Part shown: in pieces, positions 8,912-18,165 of the stretch
Numbering within the stretch: the first letter of the stretch is position 1
Layout of the letters: each line of letters opens with the position of its first letter
Source of the DNA: Clostridium aestuarii
Lineage (GTDB): Bacteria; Bacillota; Clostridia; Clostridiales; Clostridiaceae
Length of the DNA stretch: 64,000 bases
Direction: 5' to 3'
NCBI RefSeq assembly: GCF_026735135.1
Contig: NZ_JAPQER010000001.1
Coordinates: 565,500 to 629,499, forward strand
Program-made: the position numbers and the translations under genes
Notes under the pieces: generated by a model
What the model was told of the DNA's origin: nothing
What the model saw: the letters and a program-made list of their open reading frames with translations, nothing else
Database searches by the model: none

Positions 8912-10006
8912 TTATCTATATATAATTTTGTTTTTCCCTTCTTTTTTAGCCTCATATAATCTTATATCCGCTATGCTTATTACTTCATGTAGATTATGCC
9001 CATTAACAGGATAGTAGCTAATTCCAAAACTTGCTGTAACACTACTTTTTGTATTCCCACAATAAATAATATTCTTGCTGATTTTTAACCTTATATTATT
9101 AATTTTATCATAAACTTCATCAATATTATCTAATTCATTTATATAAATTATAATTTCTTCTCCACCATATCTCCCAATCATGTCATTTTTATCAATATTA
9201 TCCTGTATTATTTTTGTTGTTTGCTTTAAAACCTCATCTCCAAACAGATGACCATTTACATCATTTGTTTTCTTAAAGTCATCCAAATCAACCATAATAA
9301 TAGCAAATTTGTTATTAGGATTCTCTTTGATTTTTTTCTCAACCAGTTCAAAAAAATGCTTTCTATTATAGATAGTAAGTAACGGATCTCTTATTGCACA
9401 TTCTCTAATCTGATTATATAAAACATTATTTTCTAAAGCTATTGCTATTTGGTTTGCTATAGTTGTAATAAAATTTATATGATCATGCCCAAAAAAATTA
9501 TACAGCGTATGTTCAACTATCATATATCCTATAAATTTTTCTCTTAATGCTATAGGCACACCTATTACTGAATGAATATCTTTTCTTGCTGAATCCTCAT
9601 CAAATAATGGTTCTTTAGCGTTAATTATAAATGGTTCTCCACTGAGCAACTCTCTCCAATAATCTTTATGCAAAAAAACATTGTTATCTTCTTTAACATT
9701 AGTTGCCTTAACAACCAACTTGTCATTTTCCATAGAATATATAGAAGAATATGTAGCACCTAAAACACCTATACTCATATCATTTATCATAGTAATTAAG
9801 TTTTTATCACTAATATAGGAATTTATATATTTACTAATTTCTACTATATTTGTGACTGCATCCAGCTTTTTTTCTAATTTAAAATTTCTATCACTTATAA
9901 TTTGTATAGTAGTCTCAGCAAAATTCCTATATGTTTCAAATTCATCTTTTAATTTTAAATATTTTTCATAATATTCATTTTTTAAACTATCATCGTAACT
10001 ATTCAT
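8912..10006 (-). CDS. GAF-GGDEF diguanylate cyclase
   Basis: Makes cyclic di-GMP from two GTP. 364 residues, no membrane segment: an N-terminal coiled region (1-45), a GAF sensor domain (about 50-195) and a GGDEF domain (about 200-364). The active-site signature is RYGGEEI near residue 280, an intact GGEEF-like form, and MVDLDDFKKTND carries the metal-binding Asp. So it is likely active and cytosolic, with GAF ligand unknown. No RxxD inhibitory site is obvious five residues before the signature. Own terminator downstream. Confidence 0.9.
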   Translation of the reverse strand: MNSYDDSLKNEYYEKYLKLKDEFETYRNFAETTIQIISDRNFKLEKKLDAVTNIVEISKYINSYISDKNLITMINDMSIGVLGATYSSIYSMENDKLVVKATNVKEDNNVFLHKDYWRELLSGEPFIINAKEPLFDEDSARKDIHSVIGVPIALREKFIGYMIVEHTLYNFFGHDHINFITTIANQIAIALENNVLYNQIRECAIRDPLLTIYNRKHFFELVEKKIKENPNNKFAIIMVDLDDFKKTNDVNGHLFGDEVLKQTTKIIQDNIDKNDMIGRYGGEEIIIYINELDNIDEVYDKINNIRLKISKNIIYCGNTKSSVTASFGISYYPVNGHNLHEVISIADIRLYEAKKEGKNKIIYR

Positions 10007-10100
10007 ATAGTCTCACTTTCCTAAAAAAATCAGCTTTATATTTTAATATAATATTATAATATTCTTCCTGATTAATCAACTTTCCTCTATTAAATATAAA

Positions 10101-10153
10101 ATCAAATAGATTCAGGTTGTTGACCCTTTGTCAACAACCTGAATCTATTTGAT
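10101..10153. repeat. Perfect 24-bp inverted repeat (hairpin)
   Basis: Arms 10101-10124 and 10130-10153 are exact reverse complements, with loop CCTTT; arm core AGATTCAGGTTGTTGAC. It lies downstream of the ECF transporter gene. Neither side has a clean U-tract, so it may be a weak bidirectional terminator or an mRNA 3'-end stabiliser. Confidence 0.85.
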
Positions 10154-10200
10154 AATGAATATACTTTTATATTATAAATATATGTTGTGCAAATTTTACA

Positions 10201-10776
10201 TTATATAGATATATTTGATCTTTCTAGAGCTTTCTTTACAGTTAAACTTAGTGGAACTCCTATAATTATACCGGCTAGAGCTTGTGATATATTTCCTGGT
10301 ACATCCTTTAATGCTAAAATGAACGCTTGATTTAATGTAGCTGTTTTAGCAAAAACAAATCTTGCTAATACTGCACCGCTAAAGTAATATGCAATAATCA
10401 TAAATATTCCGGCAATGGAAAAAGCCAATAAATTATTCCACACATTTTCACCCTCATATTTTTTTCTATATACTATGCTAGCCGCTATAAAAGCCATTAA
10501 TCCTTTTATTATAAAAGTAAATGGTGCCCAATATACATATCCTGATAATACATCAAATAAAGACATTCCAATAGCAGAAGCCATAGCACTTTTTTTTCTT
10601 CCTAATAATACAGCAGCTAAAAATATCATACTATCTCCTAAATGAACAACCCCCATAAATGAAGGAATATGAACAATAAATGTAGCAACACATATTATTG
10701 AAGCCATAAGCCCTACTTGTACTATACTGTTTATTTTAGTTGAACTCATTCTTAATCCTTTATGTTTATTTTCCAT
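10201..10776 (-). CDS. ECF transporter S component, substrate unassigned
   Basis: Substrate-binding membrane subunit of an energy-coupling-factor vitamin importer. 191 residues with about six hydrophobic segments. The pattern VHLGDSMIFLAAVLLG, then SLFDVLSGYVYWAPFTFIIKGLMAFIAA, fits the riboflavin/pyridoxine/HMP type of S component. No ECF module (EcfA/A'/T) is next to it, so it would share a group II module encoded elsewhere. No RFN, TPP or other riboswitch could be recognised upstream, so the vitamin stays open. ATG 10776 has AGGAGG seven bases upstream. Confidence 0.82.
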   Translation of the reverse strand: MENKHKGLRMSSTKINSIVQVGLMASIICVATFIVHIPSFMGVVHLGDSMIFLAAVLLGRKKSAMASAIGMSLFDVLSGYVYWAPFTFIIKGLMAFIAASIVYRKKYEGENVWNNLLAFSIAGIFMIIAYYFSGAVLARFVFAKTATLNQAFILALKDVPGNISQALAGIIIGVPLSLTVKKALERSNISI

Positions 10777-10937
10777 TTTGTTTTCCTCCTAAACTTCGTT
10801 TTTATATATGTTATAAAAAATATCCATTAATCGCAAGTGTATGGATACATTTTTATAAATAATTTTGTATAAATCATTATAATCATATTAGTTTTTGTAA
10901 ATACTACATTACATATAATATAAATGGAGGAATTGTT

Positions 10938-11093
10938 ATGACATTTTTTAGATGGTTAGGTGGATTTGTAATTTTATTTTGGTTAATTGGATTAATATTT
11001 AAGCTTGGAGGCGCTTTAATAAACTATTTACTTGTCTTCGCAGCTTTAATTTTTATTCTTGATGCTTTGTTTAATAGAAAAAAATCATTATAG
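10938..11093 (+). CDS. Lmo0937-family small membrane protein
   Basis: 51 residues, starting MTFFRWLGGFVILFWLIG, with two hydrophobic helices and the conserved LIFKLGGALIN link between them, ending in a basic NRKKSL tail. This pattern matches the lmo0937 / DUF5670 family of short two-helix membrane proteins of unknown function in Firmicutes. Good ribosome binding site (GGAGG, seven bases from the ATG). Confidence 0.8.
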   Translation: MTFFRWLGGFVILFWLIGLIFKLGGALINYLLVFAALIFILDALFNRKKSL

Positions 11094-11163
11094 TTCTTAA
11101 ACTCTTGAAACTTAAATTTTACAGGTTAATGAGTTTAAATTTACTTTGAGAGGAGAGAAGGTT

Positions 11164-11193
11164 GTGTTGTTTAAATATAGCCCTACATTATGA
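11164..11193 (+). CDS. Nine-codon upstream ORF coupled to the oxidoreductase
   Basis: GTG 11164 sits eight bases after AGGAG and opens a nine-residue peptide (MLFKYSPTL) whose TGA overlaps the ATG of the following gene (ATGA type). The downstream ATG has no ribosome binding site of its own, so re-initiation from this mini-ORF is the simplest way to translate it. An ancestral frameshift that split the N-terminus is the alternative. Confidence 0.45.
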   Translation: MLFKYSPTL

Positions 11194-12392
11194 TATTATC
11201 TTCTACAAACACTTACTGGAATTCCATAAACAAAGCATATAAATTATATCCTACATTAAATTCAAATCAAAAATGCGATGTAATAGTCATCGGTGGTGGA
11301 ATAACTGGCTGTTTAATTACTTATTACCTTTCACAATATAATTTAAATACAATATTAATTGAAAAAAATTTAATAGCTCATGGAAATACTGCTGCTGATT
11401 CATCTATTCTTAAATATGATATGGAATTACAAAAACTTATAAACTATATTGGTAAAAAAAAGGCTGTTCGTATTTATAAACTATGTCAAAAATCTATAGA
11501 TGATATTGAAAACATACTATATAATATAAAAAAGGTTTGTGATTTTGAAAAAAAGAATTGCATTTATTTATCAAATCATCCTGAAAAAGATGATTTCATA
11601 GAAAAAGAATTTAAGCTTAGAAAAGAATTAGGCTTTGATGTACAATTTATGAATAAAAATCAAATGGAGAGTTACTTTCCTTTTTGTTGTTATTCTGGAA
11701 TTTTATCAAATAATTATGGAATAATAGACCCTTTTAAATTTTGTCATGCACTTTTAAAAAGCTCTACAAAAAAAGGTGTCAAAATTTATGAAAATACTAC
11801 TGCGATAAGTTATGATTATTCTTCTAATATTATGAGAGTAAATACTGATAAAGGACACCACATTCATTGTAAAAAAATTGTGTTTGCTGATAGTTTTCTT
11901 TGTTATAATTTAATTAATGAAAGTAATCTTATAAAATTAAAAAACACTTATTCAATTATAACTAATCCAATATCCTCTACTGAAAGCTGGTATAAAAAAT
12001 GTATAATTTTAGAATCTGATTACCCACATATGCATATTACCTCAACCAAAGATAATAGAATATTAGCTAGCGGCTTTGATGATGATTTTAATTCTAATAA
12101 TAGCTCAATAGACAATTTAGGAAAAAAAGCTGCTTCTATTAAAAAAGTATTAGAAAATATGTATCCACATATAAACAATATTAAAATAGATTATTTGGGC
12201 AATAGAATTTTTACCCAAACTGAAGATAATATTCCTATAATTGGAGAACACCCAAAATTTCCAAACTGTTATTTTAATTTAGGCTTTGATAAAAATAGTA
12301 CTATATACAGTGTTATAAGTGGTCAAATTATTAAAGACCTTATACTATATAACAATAATCCTGATGCAGAAATTTTTAGTTTTAATAGATAG
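11190..12392 (+). CDS. FAD-dependent oxidoreductase (DAO family)
   Basis: 400 residues with an N-terminal Rossmann FAD-binding motif CDVIVIGGGITGCLITYYLS (residues 29-48) and acidic IEKN at the end of beta-2. The C-terminus has the family's GNRIFTQTEDNIPIIGEHP near residue 335, which closes over the flavin. This is the glycine/D-amino-acid oxidase superfamily, closest in layout to gamma-glutamylputrescine oxidase-like enzymes; the amine substrate is unknown. In-frame TAG at 11178 rules out an upstream start, and the ATG itself lacks a ribosome binding site (see the mini-ORF). Confidence 0.85.
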   Translation: MILSSTNTYWNSINKAYKLYPTLNSNQKCDVIVIGGGITGCLITYYLSQYNLNTILIEKNLIAHGNTAADSSILKYDMELQKLINYIGKKKAVRIYKLCQKSIDDIENILYNIKKVCDFEKKNCIYLSNHPEKDDFIEKEFKLRKELGFDVQFMNKNQMESYFPFCCYSGILSNNYGIIDPFKFCHALLKSSTKKGVKIYENTTAISYDYSSNIMRVNTDKGHHIHCKKIVFADSFLCYNLINESNLIKLKNTYSIITNPISSTESWYKKCIILESDYPHMHITSTKDNRILASGFDDDFNSNNSSIDNLGKKAASIKKVLENMYPHINNIKIDYLGNRIFTQTEDNIPIIGEHPKFPNCYFNLGFDKNSTIYSVISGQIIKDLILYNNNPDAEIFSFNR

Positions 12393-12440
12393 ATTTTCTC
12401 ATAATTAATAGATATAATTATTTTCATTATTTATAATAAT

Positions 12441-12488
12441 AAAACCATAGTTATGAAATTTAAATTCACTTCATAATTATGGCTTTTT
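12441..12488. terminator. Bidirectional terminator between the oxidoreductase and prfC
   Basis: Arms CCATAGTTATGAA and TTCATAATTATGG (one G-U), flanked by T-rich sequence on the plus side and an A-rich run on the other. Confidence 0.75.
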
Positions 12489-12508
12489 AATTTTATTCAA
12501 ATATTATT

Positions 12509-14104
12509 TTACTCTTCACTCTTTCCAACATCCGATAATACAAGTCCTTTATTATGTTCAAGAGCCCAATTTATCCCCCAATCATTAGAAAACAATAACA
12601 AATCTCTCTCTTTTAAATCTTTTACTATTTTGGTATCACTTGTTACATTTAATTTTTGAACTTCTGTTTCTATTTTTTCAATCCATCTTATATTAGTGAA
12701 CGATAATCTTTCTATCTTTATATCTACATTATATTCATTTTTTAATCTGTATTCTAAAACTTCAAATTGTAATACACCAACAACCCCTACAATTATTTCT
12801 TCTATTCCTATATGAAGCTCTTTAAATACTTGAATAGCACCTTCTTGAGCAATTTGAGTTATTCCTTTTATGAACTGCTTTCTTTTCATAGTATCCACAG
12901 TTCTAACTCTTGCAAAATGTTCTGGTGCAAAACTTGGAATTCCTTCAAATTTAAATTTATTAGAAGCTGGGCATAATGTATCCCCTATACTAAAGATTCC
13001 CGGGTCAAACACACCAATTATATCTCCTGCATAAGCTTCTTCAACTATTTCTCTATCTTGTGCTAGAAATTGTTGAGGTTGTGTTAATTTAACCTTTTTA
13101 CCCTGTTGAACATGATAAACATCCATGCCTTTAGAAAACTTACCTGAACATATTCTCATAAAAGCAATCCTATCTCTATGAGCTTTATTCATATTTGCCT
13201 GTATCTTAAATATAAAGGCTGAAAAGTTTTCATCATATACATTTATTTTACCTTTATTTGTATTTCTTGATAATGGTGGGGGCGTAAGACTCAAAAATTC
13301 CTTAAGGAAAGGTTCTACTCCAAAATTAGTTAAAGCACTACCAAAAAATACAGGTGTAAGCTCCCCAACTCTAACTTTTTCTAAATCAAATTCTTCTCCT
13401 GCCATATCTAATAACTCTATATCTTCTACAAGTTTTTCGTGCAAATGTTCTCCTATTAGTTCTTTAATATGTTCGTCTTCTACTGATCCTTCTACCATCT
13501 TTGCTTGGCTTTGGCCATGATTTCCACCTTCAAATAATATTACTGCTTTTTTATTTCTATCATATATCCCTTTAAAATCAGCTCCACATCCTATAGGCCA
13601 ATTCATAGGATAAGACTTTATTCCAAGCTCACTTTCTATTTCTTCCATTAATTCAAATGCATCTCTTGTTTCTCTATCCATCTTATTTACAAAAGTAAAA
13701 ATAGGTATTTCTCTTAAACTACAAACATGAAATAATTTTCTTGTTTGTGCTTCTACACCTTTTGCTCCATCGATTACCATAACTGCACTATCAGCAGCAA
13801 TCAAAGTTCTATATGTATCTTCACTAAAATCTTGGTGTCCTGGAGTATCTAATATATTTATACAGTGATTATCATAATTAAATTGCATAACAGAAGAAGT
13901 AACAGAAATTCCTCTTTGCTTCTCTATTTCCATCCAATCTGATACCGCATGCTTTGTAGCTCTTCTAGCTTTAACAGAACCAGCTTCTCTTATTGCTCCC
14001 CCATATAGTAAAAACTTTTCTGTCAATGTTGTTTTACCCGCATCTGGGTGAGATATTATAGCAAAAGTTCTTCTTCTCTCTATTTCACTTTTAAAATTTG
14101 CCAC
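12509..14104 (-). CDS. prfC: Peptide chain release factor 3
   Basis: Translational GTPase that recycles RF1/RF2 from the ribosome after termination. 531 residues. G1 is SHPDAGKTTL near residue 18, the switch region has QRGISVTSSV, G3 is DTPGHQDF, and G4 is NKMDRE. The domain layout and length fit RF3, not EF-G. It starts with GTG 14104, with AGGAG seven bases upstream. Monocistronic. Confidence 0.96.
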   Translation of the reverse strand: MANFKSEIERRRTFAIISHPDAGKTTLTEKFLLYGGAIREAGSVKARRATKHAVSDWMEIEKQRGISVTSSVMQFNYDNHCINILDTPGHQDFSEDTYRTLIAADSAVMVIDGAKGVEAQTRKLFHVCSLREIPIFTFVNKMDRETRDAFELMEEIESELGIKSYPMNWPIGCGADFKGIYDRNKKAVILFEGGNHGQSQAKMVEGSVEDEHIKELIGEHLHEKLVEDIELLDMAGEEFDLEKVRVGELTPVFFGSALTNFGVEPFLKEFLSLTPPPLSRNTNKGKINVYDENFSAFIFKIQANMNKAHRDRIAFMRICSGKFSKGMDVYHVQQGKKVKLTQPQQFLAQDREIVEEAYAGDIIGVFDPGIFSIGDTLCPASNKFKFEGIPSFAPEHFARVRTVDTMKRKQFIKGITQIAQEGAIQVFKELHIGIEEIIVGVVGVLQFEVLEYRLKNEYNVDIKIERLSFTNIRWIEKIETEVQKLNVTSDTKIVKDLKERDLLLFSNDWGINWALEHNKGLVLSDVGKSEE

Positions 14105-14181
14105 TTATTTTCTCCTCTTTCTTGTTTATTTTTAGCCTTTCCATTATGATTTTAACTTTATTAGATTGCTATGTCAAACAT

Positions 14182-14216
14182 AAATAAAAGGCTTGCTAAC
14201 TATACAACAAGCCTTA
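14182..14216 (-). terminator. Intrinsic terminator after the 14214-14786 gene
   Basis: Minus-strand hairpin AAGGCTTG/CAAGCCTT with a 12-base loop followed by TTTTATTTA; it overlaps the stop codon of the gene. Confidence 0.8.
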
Positions 14217-14786
14217 CTCTTCTTTTTGATTTTCATTAAGTTTAATAATATCTATAATTTTTTTAGCTCTTTCCTTTGTGGCTCCTTCAATAATAGTATA
14301 TGGTACATTTTCAGCATCTAAAAAATTCATTATAGCAGAATCTATACTTTTTGCAGTTTCTTCATCCTGCCACCTTACACCATCCTTTAAATACCCAAAT
14401 TCTCTAGGTACAAAAAATATATAATCGTACTTAGGTATATCCTTTAACGCTAAATAATACAAATCCTTTAATATTTCAATTTCCTTCTTAGTTCTTTTTT
14501 TACTTCCAAGCATAAACCTTCCATATACATAAGGTACGAATGTTGCATAATCTGTTATGGCATAATCAAATTCATTTAACTTTTCTTCTAATATAGCTTG
14601 TCCTATATATATTCCATATTGCTCTGATATAGTTTCAATCATTCCTTTATCTCTAAGATAGTCTGTAGAATATTCCGATTCTGCCCCTACAGATAGACCC
14701 CTAATTTTCATTTCAACATATAATTGCTGTATTAGTGTAGTTTTCCCACAACGTGGTCCACCTAATATTGCTATTCTTATTGGCAT
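14214..14786 (-). CDS. P-loop ATPase/kinase, AAA_28 type
   Basis: 190 residues. Walker A is GGPRCGKTTL at residues 9-18. A middle region ITDYATFVPYVYGRF and a later YDYIFFVPREFGYLKDGVRWQ resemble the NadR-like nucleoside kinase domain (AAA_28). The product is probably a small-molecule kinase or a related ATPase. The substrate cannot be told from sequence. ATG 14786 is preceded by GGAGG. Confidence 0.75.
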   Translation of the reverse strand: MPIRIAILGGPRCGKTTLIQQLYVEMKIRGLSVGAESEYSTDYLRDKGMIETISEQYGIYIGQAILEEKLNEFDYAITDYATFVPYVYGRFMLGSKKRTKKEIEILKDLYYLALKDIPKYDYIFFVPREFGYLKDGVRWQDEETAKSIDSAIMNFLDAENVPYTIIEGATKERAKKIIDIIKLNENQKEE

Positions 14787-14910
14787 ATTTAAACCTCCAT
14801 AGTAAATTCATCACGAATTCAATTATATCAATGGATTGTGTATTTTTCAACTTTATTAAACCTTACTTTTATCTCTATAAACATATTCACCTTTTTAATT
14901 TATTAAGTGA

Positions 14911-14941
14911 TATAATAAGAATATTGCAAAACAGTATTCTT
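14911..14941 (+). repeat. Hairpin at the probable 5' end of the first HAD transcript
   Basis: TAAGAATATTG and CAGTATTCTTA (one G-U pair) flank a short A-rich loop. A TATAAT hexamer (14911-14916) begins just before or within it and may be the -10 box. A near-identical, fully perfect hairpin precedes the second HAD gene at 15830-15866. Confidence 0.55.
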
Positions 14942-14983
14942 ATATTACTGAACTAATTAGCATAAAATATTGGGGGTCATTAT

Positions 14984-15832
14984 ATGTATAAACTTATAGC
15001 ACTAGATATGGATGGTACTCTTCTAAATGAAAACAAAGCTATTTCTGAAGAGAATCGTACAGCTATTGAAAAAGCTAAACAAAAAGGAGTTAAAATTGTT
15101 TTAGCTACTGGAAGGCCAAAAAAAGGTATAGAAAAATATTTAGAAGAATTAAATCTTGTATCCGATAATGATTATTGTGTAACTTATAATGGTGGAGTAA
15201 TTCAAAACACAGGAACAAATGAAGTAATTTCGATGCAATTATTACATGAAGAAGATGTTCATTATTTGTATAATTTAAGTAAGACACTAGATGTTAATAT
15301 ACATGCACTTACAACAACTGGATGCATATCTCCTAAATTAAGTAAATATACTAAACTTGAGATAGATTTAAATAACATACCATTTGAAGAAGTGGATTTT
15401 CAAAGTATTGATTCTTCTTATAACATAGTAAAAGTAATGTTTATAGACGACGAAAATAAACTTTCTAAAGTAATCGCAAATTTACCAAAAGAAGTTTATG
15501 AAAAATATACTGTAGTAAGAAGTGCTCCTTTTTTCTTAGAATTCTTAGACAAATCAATTAATAAATCCACAGGCGTTAAATCATTAGCAAAAGCCTTAAA
15601 TATAAATCAAAATGAAATTATTTGTGTAGGCGATGCAGGTAACGATGTTCATATGCTTAAATATGCTGGTTTAGGTGTAGCTATGGGAAATGCCTTTTCA
15701 GAAGTTAAAAAAATTGCTGATTACATAACCTATACAAACGAAGAAAATGGCGTTGCTCACATTATTGATAAATTCATATTAAATGATACTGATCTATTTG
15801 AAAACTTTAATGGTATAGAAAAGGCTGTGTAA
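14984..15832 (+). CDS. Cof-type HAD phosphatase (first copy)
   Basis: HAD-superfamily IIB hydrolase, 282 residues. Motif I is LDMDGTLL (Asp8 and Asp10 catalytic), motif II is LATGRP near residue 42, the motif III lysine is in STGVKSL near 200, and motif IV is GDAGNDVHML near 222. These enzymes dephosphorylate sugar phosphates or FMN/PLP in the cytosol. It is 50 bases upstream of a paralogue in the same direction, with which it shares the motif pattern and C-terminal VAHIIDKFIL block. Confidence 0.93.
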   Translation: MYKLIALDMDGTLLNENKAISEENRTAIEKAKQKGVKIVLATGRPKKGIEKYLEELNLVSDNDYCVTYNGGVIQNTGTNEVISMQLLHEEDVHYLYNLSKTLDVNIHALTTTGCISPKLSKYTKLEIDLNNIPFEEVDFQSIDSSYNIVKVMFIDDENKLSKVIANLPKEVYEKYTVVRSAPFFLEFLDKSINKSTGVKSLAKALNINQNEIICVGDAGNDVHMLKYAGLGVAMGNAFSEVKKIADYITYTNEENGVAHIIDKFILNDTDLFENFNGIEKAV

Positions 15833-15866
15833 TATAAGAATATTGCTTCGCAATATTCTTATATTA
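15830..15866 (+). repeat. Perfect 17-bp hairpin between the two HAD genes
   Basis: Arms 15830-15846 and 15850-15866 are exact reverse complements around loop TTC. The hairpin starts at the stop codon of the first gene and ends just before the ribosome binding site AAAAAGGGGG of the second. No U-tract follows, so it is not a normal terminator. It is the better copy of the hairpin at 14911-14941. Confidence 0.85.
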
Positions 15867-15881
15867 AAAAGGGGGAATTGC

Positions 15882-16784
15882 ATGTACAAACTTATAGCAA
15901 TTGATATAGACGGTACTTTATTAAAGAATGACAAAACCATTTCTAAAGAAAATTATCTAGCAATTGAAAAAGCTAAAGCTAAAGGCATTAATATTGTTTT
16001 ATCAACTGGCAGACCTATTCAAGGCGCTGAAAAATATTCAATAAAATTAAATTTAACAAGTAATACCAATTATGCTGTTGCATACAGTGGTGCTCTTGTA
16101 CAATGTTTAGGGAATAAAGAGATACTTTTTGAATCTATTTTAACTCATGATAACATAAAATTTTTATATGCTCTTTCTCAAAAACTCAATATAACATTAA
16201 ATGCAGCCACAGCAAATTCACTATTAACTCCAACTTTAAATTTAACTACACAAGTTGAATCATTTCTTTCAAATTTACCTGTAAAAATAGTAGACTTCAA
16301 TGATTTAAGTAAATATCCCATTATTTATAGAGTTGTTTATCTAAATGAAACCCAACCATTTATAAAAAAAATAAAAACTTTATTAAAAAATACTAATATT
16401 AAATATAATATTTTAGATACTCTTAATAGAAATGATGACTTGTTTTATCACAAAAATAACCTTCCTAGTGAATTATATAATAAATTTACAGTATTTAAAC
16501 CTTCATCTAACACTCTTGAAATATTAAATAAAGGAATTAACAAAGGAACTGGGGTTGAAGTTATAGCTCACAAACTTGGTATCCATAGTGAAGAAGTTAT
16601 ATGTATTGGTGATTCAGAAAATGATATAGATATGATAAAATACGCTGGTCTAGGTGTTGCTATGGGCAATGCCTCACTCGATGTGAAAAAAGCCGCTGAC
16701 TATGTAACTTTTACTAATGAAGAAAATGGACTTGCACATGTTATAAATAAGTTTATTCTTAAAGAAGAAGAAAAAGCAGTATAA
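15882..16784 (+). CDS. Cof-type HAD phosphatase (second copy)
   Basis: Paralogue of the previous gene, about 300 residues. Motifs: IDIDGTLL, LSTGRP, KGTGVEVI, GDSENDIDMI. An in-frame TTG at 15843 would start inside the hairpin; ATG 15882 with GGGGG seven bases upstream is the real start and gives the same N-terminus (MYKLIAIDIDG) as its neighbour. It has a longer cap domain than copy one (an insert around residues 155-185). Likely a tandem duplication with divergence in substrate cap. Confidence 0.92.
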   Translation: MYKLIAIDIDGTLLKNDKTISKENYLAIEKAKAKGINIVLSTGRPIQGAEKYSIKLNLTSNTNYAVAYSGALVQCLGNKEILFESILTHDNIKFLYALSQKLNITLNAATANSLLTPTLNLTTQVESFLSNLPVKIVDFNDLSKYPIIYRVVYLNETQPFIKKIKTLLKNTNIKYNILDTLNRNDDLFYHKNNLPSELYNKFTVFKPSSNTLEILNKGINKGTGVEVIAHKLGIHSEEVICIGDSENDIDMIKYAGLGVAMGNASLDVKKAADYVTFTNEENGLAHVINKFILKEEEKAV

Positions 16785-16787
16785 ATA

Positions 16788-16812
16788 AAAAAAAGTGCTG
16801 TGCACTTTTCTT
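16788..16812. terminator. Bidirectional terminator between the HAD pair and trpS
   Basis: AAAAAGTGC-TGT-GCACTTTT hairpin with A-run before and T-run after, serving the convergent genes on both sides. Confidence 0.8.
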
Positions 16813-17819
16813 TATTTTATAGGAATAAATCCTATTTTCTTTTGAACTTTTCTCAATGTCTTATTAGCTACATAGTTTGCCTTTTCTGCACCTTTTTTAT
16901 AAATTTCTTCAAGCGATTTTTTATCATCAAGTAATTCCTTTACTTTTTTTTGTATTGGTTCTAACTCATTTATTATTGCATCACCAACATCTTTTTTGAA
17001 TTCTGCATATCCTTTTCCTTGATAATATTTTTCTATTTCATCAAAAGTTTTACCTGTAATAACATTCAATATTGTCATTAAATTTTTAACTCCAAGCTGT
17101 TCATCAGAATATTTAACTATTCCAATACTATCAGTAACCGCTCTACTTATTTTCTTTCTAATAACATCTGGAGTATCCATTATAAGAATATATGAATTAG
17201 GATTATCTGATGATTTAGACATCTTTTTAGTTGGATCTTGTAAATCCATAATTTTAGCTCCTGCCTTTGGTATATATGGTTCTGGTATCTTAAATGTAGG
17301 ACTATATGCATTATTAAATCTTTCTGCTAAATCACGCGTTAACTCTAGATGCTGTTTTTGATCTGCTCCAACTGGTACTAAATCCGCTTGATATAATAAA
17401 ATATCAGCAGCCATTAATGCAGGATAATTAAAAAGTCCGGCAGCAATATTATTTCCATATCTTTTAGATTTATCTTTGTATTGAGTCATTCTGCTAAGTT
17501 CGCCCATATATGTGTTACAATTCAAATTCCATGCTAATTCACTATGTGCAGGTACATGTGACTGAATAAATAGTGTGTTTTTCTCAGGATCAATACCCGC
17601 AGCAATATATATCGCTAATACTTCAAAAGTTCTTCTTCTTAAATCCTTAGGTATTTGTTTTACTGTTATTGCATGTAAATCCACTATACAATAATAGCAA
17701 TCATATTCCCCTTGAAGCTTAACCCAATTTTTTAGAGCTCCTAAATAATTTCCTATTGTAAGGTCACCTGAAGGCTGTATTCCACTAAATATAACTTTCT
17801 TTACTTCTTGTTGTTCCAT
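16812..17819 (-). CDS. trpS: Tryptophanyl-tRNA synthetase
   Basis: Class I aminoacyl-tRNA synthetase charging tRNA-Trp; 335 residues. The HIGH-like motif appears as PSGDLTIGNYLGAL (residues 16-29), and KMSKS appears as KKMSKSSDNP near residue 202. ATG 17819 is preceded by GGGAGG. It is controlled by its own Trp T-box, so it responds to the same uncharged tRNA as the trp operon. Confidence 0.97.
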   Translation of the reverse strand: MEQQEVKKVIFSGIQPSGDLTIGNYLGALKNWVKLQGEYDCYYCIVDLHAITVKQIPKDLRRRTFEVLAIYIAAGIDPEKNTLFIQSHVPAHSELAWNLNCNTYMGELSRMTQYKDKSKRYGNNIAAGLFNYPALMAADILLYQADLVPVGADQKQHLELTRDLAERFNNAYSPTFKIPEPYIPKAGAKIMDLQDPTKKMSKSSDNPNSYILIMDTPDVIRKKISRAVTDSIGIVKYSDEQLGVKNLMTILNVITGKTFDEIEKYYQGKGYAEFKKDVGDAIINELEPIQKKVKELLDDKKSLEEIYKKGAEKANYVANKTLRKVQKKIGFIPIK

Positions 17820-17910
17820 TTTTATTCCTCCCTAATAATAAAAACTAAAAAATATATAATACTAGAAGTACATTTTAGTACATTAAATACTTCTAATTTT
17901 TATAATTTAA

Positions 17911-18165
17911 CAAAACAAAAACCCTATATAACTAAATTGTGTTATATAGGGCGTATTATACGCGGTACCACCTATTTTTGAAAAGCTAAAACTTTTCCTC
18001 ATTAAAGATACCTTATAGTATCCTGCAATTATAACGTATAGCTTACGTCTAGAATTACTAAAAATTTCATTCTAAATCTCCAAGACCCATTCACCTTAAA
18101 CATAATTACTGTAATCTCACCACCAACAGTTCTCTTGAAATCTGTTTTTAAGGTTACTTACTTCT
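17911..18165 (-). promoter_or_regulatory. Tryptophan T-box leader of trpS
   Basis: Minus-strand leader. Stem I has CAAGAGAACTGTTGGTGGTG, and the specifier loop GAATGGGTCTTGG contains UGG at 18089-18087. The antiterminator motif is GGTGGTACCGCG (near 17960). The terminator is GCCCTATATAAC/GTTATATAGGGTTTTTG. A single, ordinary T-box, in contrast to the doubled one on trpE; both share the GAATGGGTC specifier context. Confidence 0.93.
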
